A stretch of 64,000 nucleotides of DNA from contig NZ_MLFR01000027.1 of NCBI RefSeq assembly GCF_002095475.1, positions 21,447 to 85,446 on the forward strand. Direction: 5' to 3'. This DNA is from Pantoea rwandensis (GTDB lineage: Bacteria; Pseudomonadota; Gammaproteobacteria; Enterobacterales; Enterobacteriaceae). Below, piece after piece: positions 17,970 through 26,079 of the stretch. Below the pieces are notes generated by a model. The model saw only the letters and a list, made by a program, of their open reading frames with translations. It did not search any database and was not told the DNA's origin. Every line of letters starts with the position of its first letter. Position 1 is the stretch's first letter. The position numbers and the translations under genes were made by a program.

Positions 17970-18353
17970 TTACAGACTTTCAGTGAAAGTACGGGTAATG
18001 ACATCACGCTGCTGTTCTGGGGTCAGCGCATTGAAGCGCACCGCATAACCCGACACACGAATCGTTAGCTGAGGATATTTCTCCGGATGCTCAACCGCAT
18101 CTTCCAGGGTTTCGCGACTCAGCACGTTGACGTTCAGGTGCTGGCCGCCTTCAATACGAACCTCAGGTTTCTGCTCCAATGGGATTTCACGGTAAGCAAT
18201 CTCGCCCAGATCGCTAATTGCAACGATCTGATCTTCCGTGAAATCGCCTTTCGCACACAGGCAGCGGGCTTCCGCTTTCTCATCATCCAGCAACCAGAAT
18301 GAGTTCAGCAGGTGTGGGTTATTGGCCTGAGTAATTTGAATACCGGTAATCAT
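17970..18353 (-). CDS. grcA: Autonomous glycyl radical cofactor GrcA (YfiD)
   Basis: GrcA is a stand-in for the C-terminal glycyl radical domain of pyruvate formate-lyase; it restores activity after oxygen cleaves PFL at its radical glycine. The 127-residue protein ends with the glycyl radical motif TIRVSGYAVRFN, with the radical residue Gly102, followed by LTPEQQRDVITRTFTESL. Length equals E. coli YfiD. It is divergent from ung with 264 bases between starts, containing an FNR-type site, and it has its own terminator. Confidence 0.97.
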   Translation of the reverse strand: MITGIQITQANNPHLLNSFWLLDDEKAEARCLCAKGDFTEDQIVAISDLGEIAYREIPLEQKPEVRIEGGQHLNVNVLSRETLEDAVEHPEKYPQLTIRVSGYAVRFNALTPEQQRDVITRTFTESL

Positions 18354-18448
18354 AGTGACCTCCAGGGCTTAAGTGCGCGATGTCTCATATCACGCGGTGT
18401 ATCCATTGATCTGACACATTGATATACCACCGAGGGTTTGCCGCCGTT

Positions 18449-18462
18449 TTGACCTGTATCAA
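18449..18462 (-). promoter_or_regulatory. FNR-type binding site upstream of grcA
   Basis: TTGAC-CTGT-ATCAA matches the FNR consensus TTGAT N4 ATCAA in 9 of 10 positions and lies 96 bases upstream of the grcA start codon. E. coli grcA is known to be activated by FNR under low oxygen. I do not see a clear second site. Confidence 0.6.
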
Positions 18463-18617
18463 CTATGCTGACCAGCGAAATACGCTCAAACGCTAACAAA
18501 TTGATTTATATCCGTTACGGATGAAAAATTTTTCTGCATTTTATCAAATTATTTTTACCCTTCTGCTGCCGCGTGCGACACGTTAAGCTAGGCGCAAATT
18601 TTTGCAGGGAGTTAAAG

Positions 18618-19295
18618 ATGGCTGAGAAGCTGACCTGGCACGACGTGCTGGCTGAAGAGAAAGAAAAACCTTACTTCGTCGAAACGTTAAAAGCGGTAGC
18701 CAACGAACGCGCTGCAGGTGTGACCGTTTATCCACCGCAGAAAGACGTGTTCAACGCCTTCCGTTTGACTGAGCTGAGCGATATTAAGGTGGTGATTCTG
18801 GGTCAGGATCCTTACCACGGCCCTAATCAGGCTCATGGCCTGGCGTTTTCTGTGCTGCCTGGCGTGGCCATTCCTCCTTCGCTATTGAATATGTACAAGG
18901 AATTAGAGAAGGATATTGCGGGCTTTAATCGTCCACAGCATGGCTTCCTGGAAAGCTGGGCCACACAAGGTGTGATGCTGTTAAACACCGTGCTGACGGT
19001 TGAAGCCAGCAAAGCGCATTCCCACGCGCGATTCGGCTGGGAAACCTTTACAGACAATGTGATTAGCGCGATCAATCAACATCGTGAAGGGGTGATTTTC
19101 CTGCTGTGGGGTTCGCATGCTCAGAAGAAAGGCAGCATTATCGATACCCAGCGTCACCATGTTTTGAAAGCACCGCACCCTTCTCCGCTTTCAGCCCACC
19201 GCGGTTTTTTCGGCAGCAAACACTTTTCACAAGCGAATGCACTGTTAAGCCAGTCTGGCCAGTCGCCCATCGACTGGATGCCCGTTCTGCCGTAG
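18618..19295 (+). CDS. ung: Uracil-DNA glycosylase
   Basis: Ung excises uracil from DNA, starting base excision repair. The 225-residue family 1 enzyme has the water-activating motif GQDPYHGP (Asp64), and HPSPLSAHRGFFGS carrying the second catalytic His and the Leu that intrudes into DNA. The ATG at 18618 follows a Shine-Dalgarno AGGGAG and gives the E. coli N-terminus (LTWHDVLAEEK). The frame continues upstream to 18573 without a conserved sequence. Divergent from grcA and convergent with grpE. Confidence 0.97.
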   Translation: MAEKLTWHDVLAEEKEKPYFVETLKAVANERAAGVTVYPPQKDVFNAFRLTELSDIKVVILGQDPYHGPNQAHGLAFSVLPGVAIPPSLLNMYKELEKDIAGFNRPQHGFLESWATQGVMLLNTVLTVEASKAHSHARFGWETFTDNVISAINQHREGVIFLLWGSHAQKKGSIIDTQRHHVLKAPHPSPLSAHRGFFGSKHFSQANALLSQSGQSPIDWMPVLP

Positions 19296-19299
19296 AAAT

Positions 19300-19328
19300 A
19301 AAAACGGCCGCAATCAGCGGCCGTTTTT
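19300..19328. terminator. Bidirectional terminator between ung and grpE
   Basis: AAAAACGGCCG / CGGCCGTTTTT, an 11-base perfect stem with a CAATCAG loop, has A and T tracts on both sides and sits five bases after the ung stop. It serves both convergent genes. Confidence 0.9.
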
Positions 19329-19344
19329 GTATTCAGCAGGGCAA

Positions 19345-19923
19345 TCAGCCTTTTGCTTTGGTCACTGCAACCATCGCAGGACGCAGGAGGCGGCCATTGA
19401 GGGTATAACCACGCTGCATCACCATCAGCACATGGTTCGGTGCCATGTCTTCTGATTCAATCATCGACATCGCCTGATGCACATCCGGATTAAACGGCAC
19501 GTTGGTTTCACCGACCACTTCAACACCGTACTTACGCACAGCACCCAGCAGGGATTTCAGCGTCAGTTCGATGCCTTCAATCATTGAGGCCAGCTCAGCA
19601 TTCTCTTTATCTGCCACTTCCAGCGCACGCTCCAGGCTATCAATCACTGGCAGCAGTTCGTTGGCAAATTTTTCCAGCGCAAATTTGTGCGCCTTTTCCA
19701 CATCCATTTCGGCACGGCGACGGATGTTCTCAATCTCCGCCTGAGCGCGCAGCTGTGCTTCACGCACGCCGCCTTGCGACTGGGCTAATTCCGCTTCCAG
19801 TTGCGCGATACGCTCATCACGCGGATCCACCTCAGTTGCTGTCTCTGCGTCCACGTGCTGTTGATCCTGTTGAATTTCGTCTGAGACTTGCTCGTTAGGG
19901 GTGTTCTGTTCTTTACTACTCAT
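19345..19923 (-). CDS. grpE: Nucleotide exchange factor GrpE
   Basis: GrpE releases ADP from DnaK and works as a thermosensor of the chaperone cycle. The 192-residue protein has a disordered acidic and Gln-rich N-terminus, a long coiled-coil helix (about 45-115; RDERIAQLEAELAQSQGG through MDVEKAHKFALEKFANELLPVIDSLERALE) and the C-terminal beta wing (PFNPDVHQAMSMIES, MQRGYTLNGRLLRPAMVAVTKA). The ATG at 19923 (MSSKEQ) matches E. coli. A sigma-32 promoter lies just upstream. Divergent from nadK, as in E. coli. Confidence 0.97.
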   Translation of the reverse strand: MSSKEQNTPNEQVSDEIQQDQQHVDAETATEVDPRDERIAQLEAELAQSQGGVREAQLRAQAEIENIRRRAEMDVEKAHKFALEKFANELLPVIDSLERALEVADKENAELASMIEGIELTLKSLLGAVRKYGVEVVGETNVPFNPDVHQAMSMIESEDMAPNHVLMVMQRGYTLNGRLLRPAMVAVTKAKG

Positions 19924-19968
19924 GAATTTCTCCGCGTTTTGCACATTCATCTCGCTGGTTGGCTTATT

Positions 19969-19994
19969 ATGGGGATCAGTTCGACGGTTTCAAG
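19969..19994 (-). promoter_or_regulatory. Sigma-32 heat-shock promoter of grpE
   Basis: On the minus strand CTTGAAA (19988-19994) and CCCCAT (19969-19974) are separated by 13 bases. This is a full match to the sigma-32 consensus CTTGAAA N13-14 CCCCAT, 46 bases upstream of the grpE start codon. Confidence 0.9.
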
Positions 19995-20045
19995 TGAACC
20001 CATCACATTGCCTGGCCGTTTTGGCTTATGAGGAACACCTGCTAA

Positions 20046-20924
20046 ATGAACAAACACTTTAACTGCATTGGGATTGTGGGCCATCCGCGCCATCCTACTG
20101 CGTTAACCACCCATGAAATGCTCTGGCGCTGGCTGACAGCAAAAGGCTATGAGGTGATCGTCGAGCAGCAAATTGCGCGCGAACTGAATTTAAAAGATGT
20201 GGAAACCGGCAGCCTGGCCGACATTGGTCAACGCGCCGATCTGGCCGTGGTGGTCGGTGGTGACGGTAATATGCTGGGTGCGGCGCGCGTGCTCGCACGT
20301 TATGACATCAAAGTGATTGGTATCAACCGCGGCAATCTGGGTTTTCTCACCGATCTTGATCCTGATAACGCGCAACAACAGTTGGATGATGTGCTGGAAG
20401 GTGAGTACTTCGTGGAGAGCCGTTTCCTGCTGGAAGCGCAGGTGTGTAAAGAATCCTGCTCACCGCGCATTGGCAGCGCCATCAATGAAGTGGTGCTACA
20501 TCCAGGAAAAGTAGCGCATATGATTGAATTCGAGGTGTATATCGATGAAGTCTTTGCGTTTTCACAGCGTTCAGATGGGTTGATTATTTCAACGCCGACC
20601 GGATCAACCGCCTATTCTCTTTCTGCTGGCGGCCCGATTCTTACGCCGTCCCTGGATGCGATTGCCATCGTGCCGATGTTCCCACACACGCTCTCTGCCC
20701 GGCCACTGGTCATCAACAGCAGCAGTACGATTCGCTTGCGTTTCTCATCACTGCGCAGTGATTTGGAGATCAGTTGTGACAGCCAAATTGCCTTACCTAT
20801 CCAGGAAGGCGAGGATGTGTTGATTCGGCGTAGCACCCATCACCTCAACCTGATCCACCCGAAAAATTACAATTATTTTAATACGTTAAGCTCAAAACTT
20901 GGCTGGTCGAAAAAATTGTTCTGA
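20046..20924 (+). CDS. nadK: NAD kinase
   Basis: NadK phosphorylates NAD to NADP with ATP. The 292-residue protein has the GGDGN motif (VVVGGDGNMLGAARVLA, about residue 70), the NE/D motif (SAINEVVLHPG) and the C-terminal glycine-rich DGLIISTPTGSTAYSLSAGGPI. Length equals E. coli NadK. Divergent from grpE; recN begins 85 bases after its stop. Confidence 0.98.
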   Translation: MNKHFNCIGIVGHPRHPTALTTHEMLWRWLTAKGYEVIVEQQIARELNLKDVETGSLADIGQRADLAVVVGGDGNMLGAARVLARYDIKVIGINRGNLGFLTDLDPDNAQQQLDDVLEGEYFVESRFLLEAQVCKESCSPRIGSAINEVVLHPGKVAHMIEFEVYIDEVFAFSQRSDGLIISTPTGSTAYSLSAGGPILTPSLDAIAIVPMFPHTLSARPLVINSSSTIRLRFSSLRSDLEISCDSQIALPIQEGEDVLIRRSTHHLNLIHPKNYNYFNTLSSKLGWSKKLF

Positions 20925-20943
20925 AAATCATCACCAGGCACTT

Positions 20944-20985
20944 TACTGTATAAAAAACCAGTTTATACTGTATGAAAAACCATAT
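20944..20985 (+). promoter_or_regulatory. Two LexA (SOS) boxes in the recN promoter
   Basis: Box 1 at 20944-20963 starts TACTGT and has CTG N10 CAG spacing, the LexA consensus. Box 2 at 20966-20985 starts TACTGT again but ends CAT rather than CAG, so it should be weaker. The two boxes lie 22 bases apart, start to start, between nadK and recN. Multiple boxes at recN are known from E. coli, where recN is one of the most strongly SOS-induced genes. Confidence 0.85.
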
Positions 20986-21009
20986 CTGTTTTTACATACA
21001 GGTGATTCC

Positions 21010-22671
21010 ATGCTGGCACAACTGACCATCAGTAATTTTGCTATCGTTCGTGAACTGGAGATCGACTTTCATCGTGGTATGACAGCGATCACGGGGGAAA
21101 CCGGCGCAGGTAAATCTATTGCGATTGACGCGCTGGGCCTGTGCCTGGGTGGTCGTTCTGAAGCAGATATGGTGCGTCAGGGTGCCAGTCGCGCTGATAT
21201 CTGCGCCCGTTTTCAGTTAAAAGCCTCCCCTTCAGCACAGCGTTGGTTGGTCGATAATCAGCTGGATGAAGGTCAAGAATGCCTGCTACGCCGCGTGATC
21301 AGTGCTGATGGTCGTTCACGTGGTTTTATCAACGGAACCGCCGTCCCGCTGTCACAGCTGCGCGAGCTCGGTCAGCTTCTGATCCAAATCCATGGTCAGC
21401 ATGCACATCAGCTGTTGCTGAAACCAGAACATCAAAAACACCTGCTCGATGCTTATGCCGCGCATGACGACCTGCTTGTCGACATGCGCCAGCACTATCA
21501 GCGTTGGCATCAAAGTTGTCGTGCCTTGGCGCAGCATCAGCAACTGTCGCAGGAGCGTGAAGCGCGCCGCGAACTGCTGCAATATCAGCTAAAAGAACTC
21601 AACGAATTCGCTCCACAGCCGGGCGAGTTTGAACAAATCGATGAAGAGTACAAGCGTCTCGCCAACAGCGGTCAACTGCTCTCTACCAGCCAGCAAGCGC
21701 TGCAAATCCTCGCCGATAGCGATGACACGAATCTGCAAAGCTTGCTTTATAGCGCGCGTAACATGCTTGGCGAGCTCGTGACGCTGGACGACAAAGTGAG
21801 CGGCGTATTTAACCTGCTGGAAGAAGCAGCGATTCAGCTGAGTGAAGCCAGCGATGAATTGCGCCATTACTGTGAGCGTCTGGATCTCGATCCGAACCGC
21901 TTACATGAACTGGAACAGCGCTTGTCGCGTCAGATTGCTTTGTCCCGTAAGCATCACGTTTCCCCTGAAACCTTACCGGTGCTGTATCAGCAGTTGCTGG
22001 ATGAAGCGGAACTGCTGTCACAGCAAGAGAGCGATCAAGAAACGCTGCAAAGCGAAGTGGTGGTACATCACCAAGCGGCATCGGCTTGCGCGCAAAAGCT
22101 GCATCAGTTACGCGAACACGCCGCGCAGGAGTTAAGCGAGCTGATTACCCAAAGCATGCGCACACTCTCCATGCCACACGGCCAATTCGCTATTGTGCTG
22201 GAATTCAACGCCGACCAATTGACAGCAGAAGGCGCTACCCGTATCGATTTCCGTGTCACCACCAACCCAGGTCAGCCATTACAACCGCTGGGTAAAGTGG
22301 CTTCGGGCGGTGAGCTTTCCCGTATCGCTTTGGCTATTCAGGTGATTACCGCGCAGAAAATGGAAACGCCTGCGATGATCTTCGATGAAGTCGACGTGGG
22401 TATTAGCGGACCCACCGCAGCCGTAGTGGGCCAGATGTTGCGTCAGCTTGGCGAATCAACGCAGGTCATGTGTGTGACGCACTTGCCACAGGTGGCGGGT
22501 TGCGGGCATCAGCACTTCTTCGTCAGTAAAGAGACCGATGGCGCGATGACAGAAACCCATATGCAGCCGTTGGATAAACGCGCCCGTCTGCAAGAACTTG
22601 CGCGTTTGCTGGGTGGCAGCGAAGTCACGCGCAATACCTTGGCCAACGCCAAAGAACTTTTAGCAGCTTGA
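21010..22671 (+). CDS. recN: DNA repair protein RecN
   Basis: RecN is an SMC-like ATPase that holds broken DNA ends and sister chromosomes together during double-strand break repair. With the ATG at 21010 (MLAQLTISNFAIVRELEIDF) it is 553 residues, the E. coli length; the frame is open further upstream into the LexA boxes but is not conserved there. Walker A is GETGAGKS (about 29-36). A central coiled coil covers roughly 150-370. The signature SGGELSRIALAIQVI and Walker B MIFDEVDVGISG are near 430-475. Confidence 0.97.
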   Translation: MLAQLTISNFAIVRELEIDFHRGMTAITGETGAGKSIAIDALGLCLGGRSEADMVRQGASRADICARFQLKASPSAQRWLVDNQLDEGQECLLRRVISADGRSRGFINGTAVPLSQLRELGQLLIQIHGQHAHQLLLKPEHQKHLLDAYAAHDDLLVDMRQHYQRWHQSCRALAQHQQLSQEREARRELLQYQLKELNEFAPQPGEFEQIDEEYKRLANSGQLLSTSQQALQILADSDDTNLQSLLYSARNMLGELVTLDDKVSGVFNLLEEAAIQLSEASDELRHYCERLDLDPNRLHELEQRLSRQIALSRKHHVSPETLPVLYQQLLDEAELLSQQESDQETLQSEVVVHHQAASACAQKLHQLREHAAQELSELITQSMRTLSMPHGQFAIVLEFNADQLTAEGATRIDFRVTTNPGQPLQPLGKVASGGELSRIALAIQVITAQKMETPAMIFDEVDVGISGPTAAVVGQMLRQLGESTQVMCVTHLPQVAGCGHQHFFVSKETDGAMTETHMQPLDKRARLQELARLLGGSEVTRNTLANAKELLAA

Positions 22672-22855
22672 TACCGCACTTTTTTGTGGCTCAATGGTCA
22701 TATGCTTGCTCTGTAGAGGTTTCCAACAGGACAAAGGTTTATTATCATCGGCAGTTATATCGCCATAATAAAGCCTGCCGTAAGCAGAGTTCAGATTTCG
22801 ATGGCAACAAAACTGCCTGATGAAAGGCGTTTGGCCCCAGAAAAGGAATGTATAG

Positions 22856-23203
22856 ATGCGCTGTAAAACGCTGACTGCCGCGGCAGTGGTAATGTTGATG
22901 ATGACCGCCGGATGTTCCACCCTTGAGCGCGTTGTGTATCGTCCGGATATCAATCAGGGGAATTACCTGGTCGCCAACGATGTTTCGAAGATTCACACCG
23001 GCATGACGCAGCAGCAGGTAGCCTACACGCTAGGCACACCGATGATGCACGATCCGTTTGGCAGCAACGTTTGGTACTACATCTTCCGCCAGGAACCTGG
23101 CCATGAAAGTGTAAAACAGCAGACGCTGACGCTGACCTTCGACAGCAACGGTACGTTGATCAATATCGACAACAAACCGAAACTCACTGGCTCAGAGGGC
23201 TAA
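22856..23203 (+). CDS. bamE: Outer membrane protein assembly factor BamE
   Basis: BamE is a lipoprotein of the BAM complex that inserts beta-barrel proteins into the outer membrane. The 115-residue precursor has a signal peptide with lipobox LMMTAGC, so the mature protein starts at Cys20. The SmpA/OmlA fold follows: RPDINQGNYLVANDVSKIHTGMTQQQVAYTLGTP and NVWYYIFRQEPG. Length is close to E. coli BamE (113). It sits downstream of recN and convergent with rnfH, with a shared terminator. Confidence 0.97.
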   Translation: MRCKTLTAAAVVMLMMTAGCSTLERVVYRPDINQGNYLVANDVSKIHTGMTQQQVAYTLGTPMMHDPFGSNVWYYIFRQEPGHESVKQQTLTLTFDSNGTLINIDNKPKLTGSEG

Positions 23204-23215
23204 GTGAGCGGCAAC

Positions 23216-23243
23216 AAAAAAAGGCGCCTGAGCGCCTTTTTTT
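23216..23243. terminator. Bidirectional terminator between bamE and rnfH
   Basis: AAAGGCGC / GCGCCTTT around CTGA with A7 and T7 flanks, 13 bases after the bamE stop and 16 bases before the rnfH stop on the other strand. Confidence 0.9.
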
Positions 23244-23258
23244 GTGTCTGCCATTTCG

Positions 23259-23549
23259 CTACTTGTTTGTAGCGGAACGCTCCGCACGTTGGCGGCGCAT
23301 CTCTTTCGGATCGGCAATCAATGGACGATAGATTTCTACACGATCCCCATCCTGCACCGCATCACCCAATTTCACCGGGCGACTAAAAATACCGACTTTA
23401 TTGCTATTCAAATCAATGTCTTTGCGCAGTGATAACAATCCCGATGCTTTAATCGCCTGCTCTACCGTTGCACCTTCATCCAGCGTAACAGAACGCGAAT
23501 ACTGCTTTTCAGGCAACGCATAAACCACTTCAACACTGATATCAGGCAC
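23259..23549 (-). CDS. rnfH: RnfH family ubiquitin-fold protein
   Basis: RnfH (YfjF, formerly UPF0125) is a small beta-grasp protein of unclear role, named from its link to rnf electron-transport genes elsewhere. It has 96 residues from the GTG at 23549. The conserved parts are EVVYALPEKQYSRSVTLDEGATVEQAI and GDRVEIYRPLIADPKE. The GTG start, 8 bases inside the end of ratA, was chosen because the sequence upstream in this frame is ratA shadow and the E. coli protein begins at the same place. Translation is likely coupled to ratA. Confidence 0.93.
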   Translation of the reverse strand: MPDISVEVVYALPEKQYSRSVTLDEGATVEQAIKASGLLSLRKDIDLNSNKVGIFSRPVKLGDAVQDGDRVEIYRPLIADPKEMRRQRAERSATNK

Positions 23550-23976
23550 GGTAAACCTCTTTGGCGCGCTGTGAGAACGCCTGCACCATGCTATTTGCCA
23601 GCTCTTTGAAAATGCGACCGAACGCCATTTCCACCAACATATTGGTGAATTCAAAGTCGAGGCTAAGCTCTACCTTACAGGCATCATCACCCAGTGACGT
23701 GAAGTGCCACCCACCAGTCAACTTACGGAATGGACCGTCGACCAATTGCATCAAAATACTTTGATTGCTGATTAAGGTGTTACGCGTAGTAAAAGTTTTA
23801 CTGATACCCGCTTTTGAGACATCTACCGCTGCGGTCATCTGATTTCCGCTGTTATCTAACACACGGCTGCCGGTACAACCTGGCAAAAATTCAGGATAAG
23901 CATCAACGTCATTGACGAGGCGGTACATCTGCTCAGCGCTATAGGGGACCAACGCCGAACGGCTAATCTGGGCCAT
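23542..23976 (-). CDS. ratA: RatA family ribosome-association protein (coenzyme Q-binding fold)
   Basis: RatA (PasT, YfjG) is a START/COQ10-like protein. In E. coli overexpression it blocks 70S assembly, and other work links it to respiratory function and persistence. The 144-residue sequence has the family start ISRSALVPYSAEQMYRLVNDVDAYPEFLPGC and the C-terminal helix EMAFGRIFKELANSMVQAFSQRA. It pairs with rnfH as in E. coli, divergent from smpB. It is not a validated toxin-antitoxin pair despite older naming. Confidence 0.94.
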   Translation of the reverse strand: MAQISRSALVPYSAEQMYRLVNDVDAYPEFLPGCTGSRVLDNSGNQMTAAVDVSKAGISKTFTTRNTLISNQSILMQLVDGPFRKLTGGWHFTSLGDDACKVELSLDFEFTNMLVEMAFGRIFKELANSMVQAFSQRAKEVYRA

Positions 23977-24134
23977 AATGGTTCCTGTTCATCACAAAAC
24001 CAATGAATAATACCATTTTCAGACACTAAACAAAATTCACGGGTTTGCCAGCTGTGCTAAAATAGAGTGTTTTTTACCGCCCCCAGGACAGGGGGATGCG
24101 CCCACAGACTGAGTGATGTAGACTACGCCGCACT

Positions 24135-24617
24135 ATGACAAAGAAAAAAGTTAACAAACCCGGTTCAGCCACTATTGCCCTCAACAAGCGCGCTCGCCAC
24201 GAATACTTCATTGAAGAAGAGTTTGAAGCGGGAATGTCGCTGCAAGGATGGGAAGTTAAATCACTCCGCGCCGGTAAAGCCAATATCAGCGACAGCTACA
24301 TTTTGCTGCGTGATGGCGAAGCCTATCTGTTTGGTTCCACCTTTCAGCCGCTCGCCGTTGCCTCAACGCACGTGGTGTGTGATCCCACGCGCAGCCGTAA
24401 ACTGCTGTTGAAACAGCGTGAACTCGATTCGCTGTACGGTCGTGTTAATCGCGAAGGCTTTACTGTAGTAGCACTGTCGATGTACTGGAAAAACGCTTGG
24501 GCCAAGCTGAAAATCGGTGTGGCACGCGGTAAGAAAGAGCACGATAAGCGAGATGACGTGAAAGAACGCGAATGGAAGATGGATAAAGCGCGTATCATGA
24601 AGAATTCAAAGCGTTAA
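24135..24617 (+). CDS. smpB: SsrA-binding protein SmpB
   Basis: SmpB binds tmRNA and brings it to stalled ribosomes in trans-translation. The 160-residue protein has the OB-fold core (ALNKRARHEYFIEEEFEAGM, LQGWEVKSLRAGKANISDSY, LLLKQREL) and the basic C-terminal tail (KKEHDKRDDVKEREWKMDKARIMK) that enters the empty mRNA channel. Length equals E. coli SmpB. It lies 43 bases upstream of ssrA. Confidence 0.98.
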   Translation: MTKKKVNKPGSATIALNKRARHEYFIEEEFEAGMSLQGWEVKSLRAGKANISDSYILLRDGEAYLFGSTFQPLAVASTHVVCDPTRSRKLLLKQRELDSLYGRVNREGFTVVALSMYWKNAWAKLKIGVARGKKEHDKRDDVKEREWKMDKARIMKNSKR

Positions 24618-24660
24618 GCACTGGATTCGTTCGTCATCTTTCTGTAGTATAAAAAGTCTT

Positions 24661-25023
24661 GGGGCTGATTCTGGACTCGACGGGATTGTGAAGCCTTAGG
24701 AGCATGCCGAGGGGCGGTTTGCCTCGTAAAAAGCCGCAAAAAAATAGTCGCAAACGACGAAAACTACGCTTTAGCAGCTTAATAACCTGCTTTGAAGCCC
24801 TCTCTCCCTAGCTTCCGCTCTTAAGACGGGGATCAAGAGAGGTCAAACCCAAAAGAGATCGTGTGGATGCCTTGCCTGGGGTTGAAGCACTAAATCTAAT
24901 CAGGCTAGTTTGTCAGTGGCGTGTCTGTCCGCAGCTGGCCGGCGAATGTAAAGACTGACTAAGCATGTAGTGCCGACGGTGTAGTAATTTCGGACGCGGG
25001 TTCAACTCCCGCCAGCTCCACCA
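24661..25023 (+). ncRNA. ssrA: Transfer-messenger RNA (tmRNA)
   Basis: The 363-base gene starts GGGGCTGATTCTGGACTCGA and ends GCCAGCTCCACCA, so the tRNA-like domain with its acceptor stem and encoded CCA is complete. The T arm GGTTCAACTCCC is visible. The tag-coding frame at 24750-24782 reads ANDENYALAA followed by TAA, with the resume codon GCA. It closely matches E. coli ssrA throughout. Its 3' end, a common phage and island attachment site, is followed by a terminator and not by an integrase. Confidence 0.98.
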
Positions 25024-25065
25024 AAATTCTCCATCGGTGACACCAGAGTCATCCGATGAAGTCCT

Positions 25066-25101
25066 AAAAGCCCGCATGGTGAAAGCCTTGCGGGCTTTTT
25101 T
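25066..25101 (+). terminator. Rho-independent terminator of ssrA
   Basis: AAAAGCCCGCA / TGCGGGCTTTT, an 11-base stem ending in T6, 42 bases downstream of the tmRNA CCA. Confidence 0.9.
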
Positions 25102-25224
25102 GTGCCAGTGGTTTTGTGGGATGATGTAACTGGCTTCTGCAACTATCGATACTCGTTTGGTTTTTCCCATGCAACTCACCATGTTCTTGATGCGGAAAGC
25201 CTCTTAAATAAGGTATAAAGCCGC

Positions 25225-26079
25225 ATGAAAATTCCAAACCGAATCCAACCGCTGGTCGATGACGGCCTGATCGATAACGTGCTTCAGCGCCTAAAAAGCG
25301 GTAAAGAAGCTGACGTTTACACTGTCATGTGCGGTGGCAAAGTCCAGTGTGCCAAAGTCTACAAAGAGGCATCGCAACGCAGCTTTAAGCAAGCCGTGCA
25401 GTATCAGGAGGGGCGTAAAGTCCGCAACTCCCGTAGCGCGCGCGCGATGCAGAAAGGGTCCAAATTTGGGCGTAAGCAGCAAGAAGAAGTCTGGCATACC
25501 GCTGAAGTCGACGCGCTGTTCCGTTTAGCCAAAGCCGGTGTCCGCGTGCCTGAGCCTTATATGTGCCTCGACGGTGTACTGTTGATGGAGCTGGTCACTG
25601 ATGCAGATGGCGCAGTGGCACCGCGACTGAGCGATGTGATGTTGTCAGAACAGGAAGCGTTGACTGATTTCGCCACCATGATTCGCAATATTGTGCGCAT
25701 GTTATGTGCCGGCATTGTGCATGGCGATCTGTCAGAGTTTAACGTGCTGCAAGATGAGCATGGCCCGGTAATCATCGACCTGCCTCAAGCGGTGGATGCC
25801 TCAGCGAACAACCACGCTGAATCGATGTTCGAGCGCGATGTGAATAACATCACCGAATACTACGGCCAGTTTGCCCCGCAGATTTTAGAAACGCGTTATG
25901 CGAAGGAAATTTGGCATTTATTCGAAGACGGCAAGCTAACGCCGGAAACAGTATTAACCGGACAGTTTGCTGAAGAAATTCATGACGTAGACATGGATTC
26001 GCTGCTGGACGAAATCATCTCTGCTGAAGATGAGTATTACGATCGCCAGCGTGCTGCTAAAGAGCGGGATGAAGAATAG
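25225..26079 (+). CDS. RIO-type serine protein kinase
   Basis: A 284-residue RIO1-like kinase that should transfer phosphate to serine; its substrate in bacteria is unknown. Visible motifs are the nucleotide-loop region LKSGKEADVYTVMCGG (residues 23-38), the ATP-binding Lys in CAKVYKEA, a RIO-specific basic stretch (RKVRNSRSARAMQKGS), the hinge LLMELVTD, the catalytic loop HGDLSEFNVL (Asp and Asn of HxDxxxxN) and the metal-binding Asp of VIIDLPQAVD. The C-terminal tail is acidic and charged. Absent from this location in E. coli K-12 as I recall; it sits directly downstream of ssrA. Confidence 0.9.
   Translation: MKIPNRIQPLVDDGLIDNVLQRLKSGKEADVYTVMCGGKVQCAKVYKEASQRSFKQAVQYQEGRKVRNSRSARAMQKGSKFGRKQQEEVWHTAEVDALFRLAKAGVRVPEPYMCLDGVLLMELVTDADGAVAPRLSDVMLSEQEALTDFATMIRNIVRMLCAGIVHGDLSEFNVLQDEHGPVIIDLPQAVDASANNHAESMFERDVNNITEYYGQFAPQILETRYAKEIWHLFEDGKLTPETVLTGQFAEEIHDVDMDSLLDEIISAEDEYYDRQRAAKERDEE

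Noticed and set aside
22660..22996. Minus-strand ORFs over the recN-bamE gap
   Set aside because: They overlap the start of bamE on the other strand and show no conserved sequence or ribosome site.
23259..23976. ratA-rnfH as a toxin-antitoxin system
   Set aside because: Early work named the pair that way, but both are conserved housekeeping genes in this context; the sequence gives no independent support for a toxin-antitoxin role.
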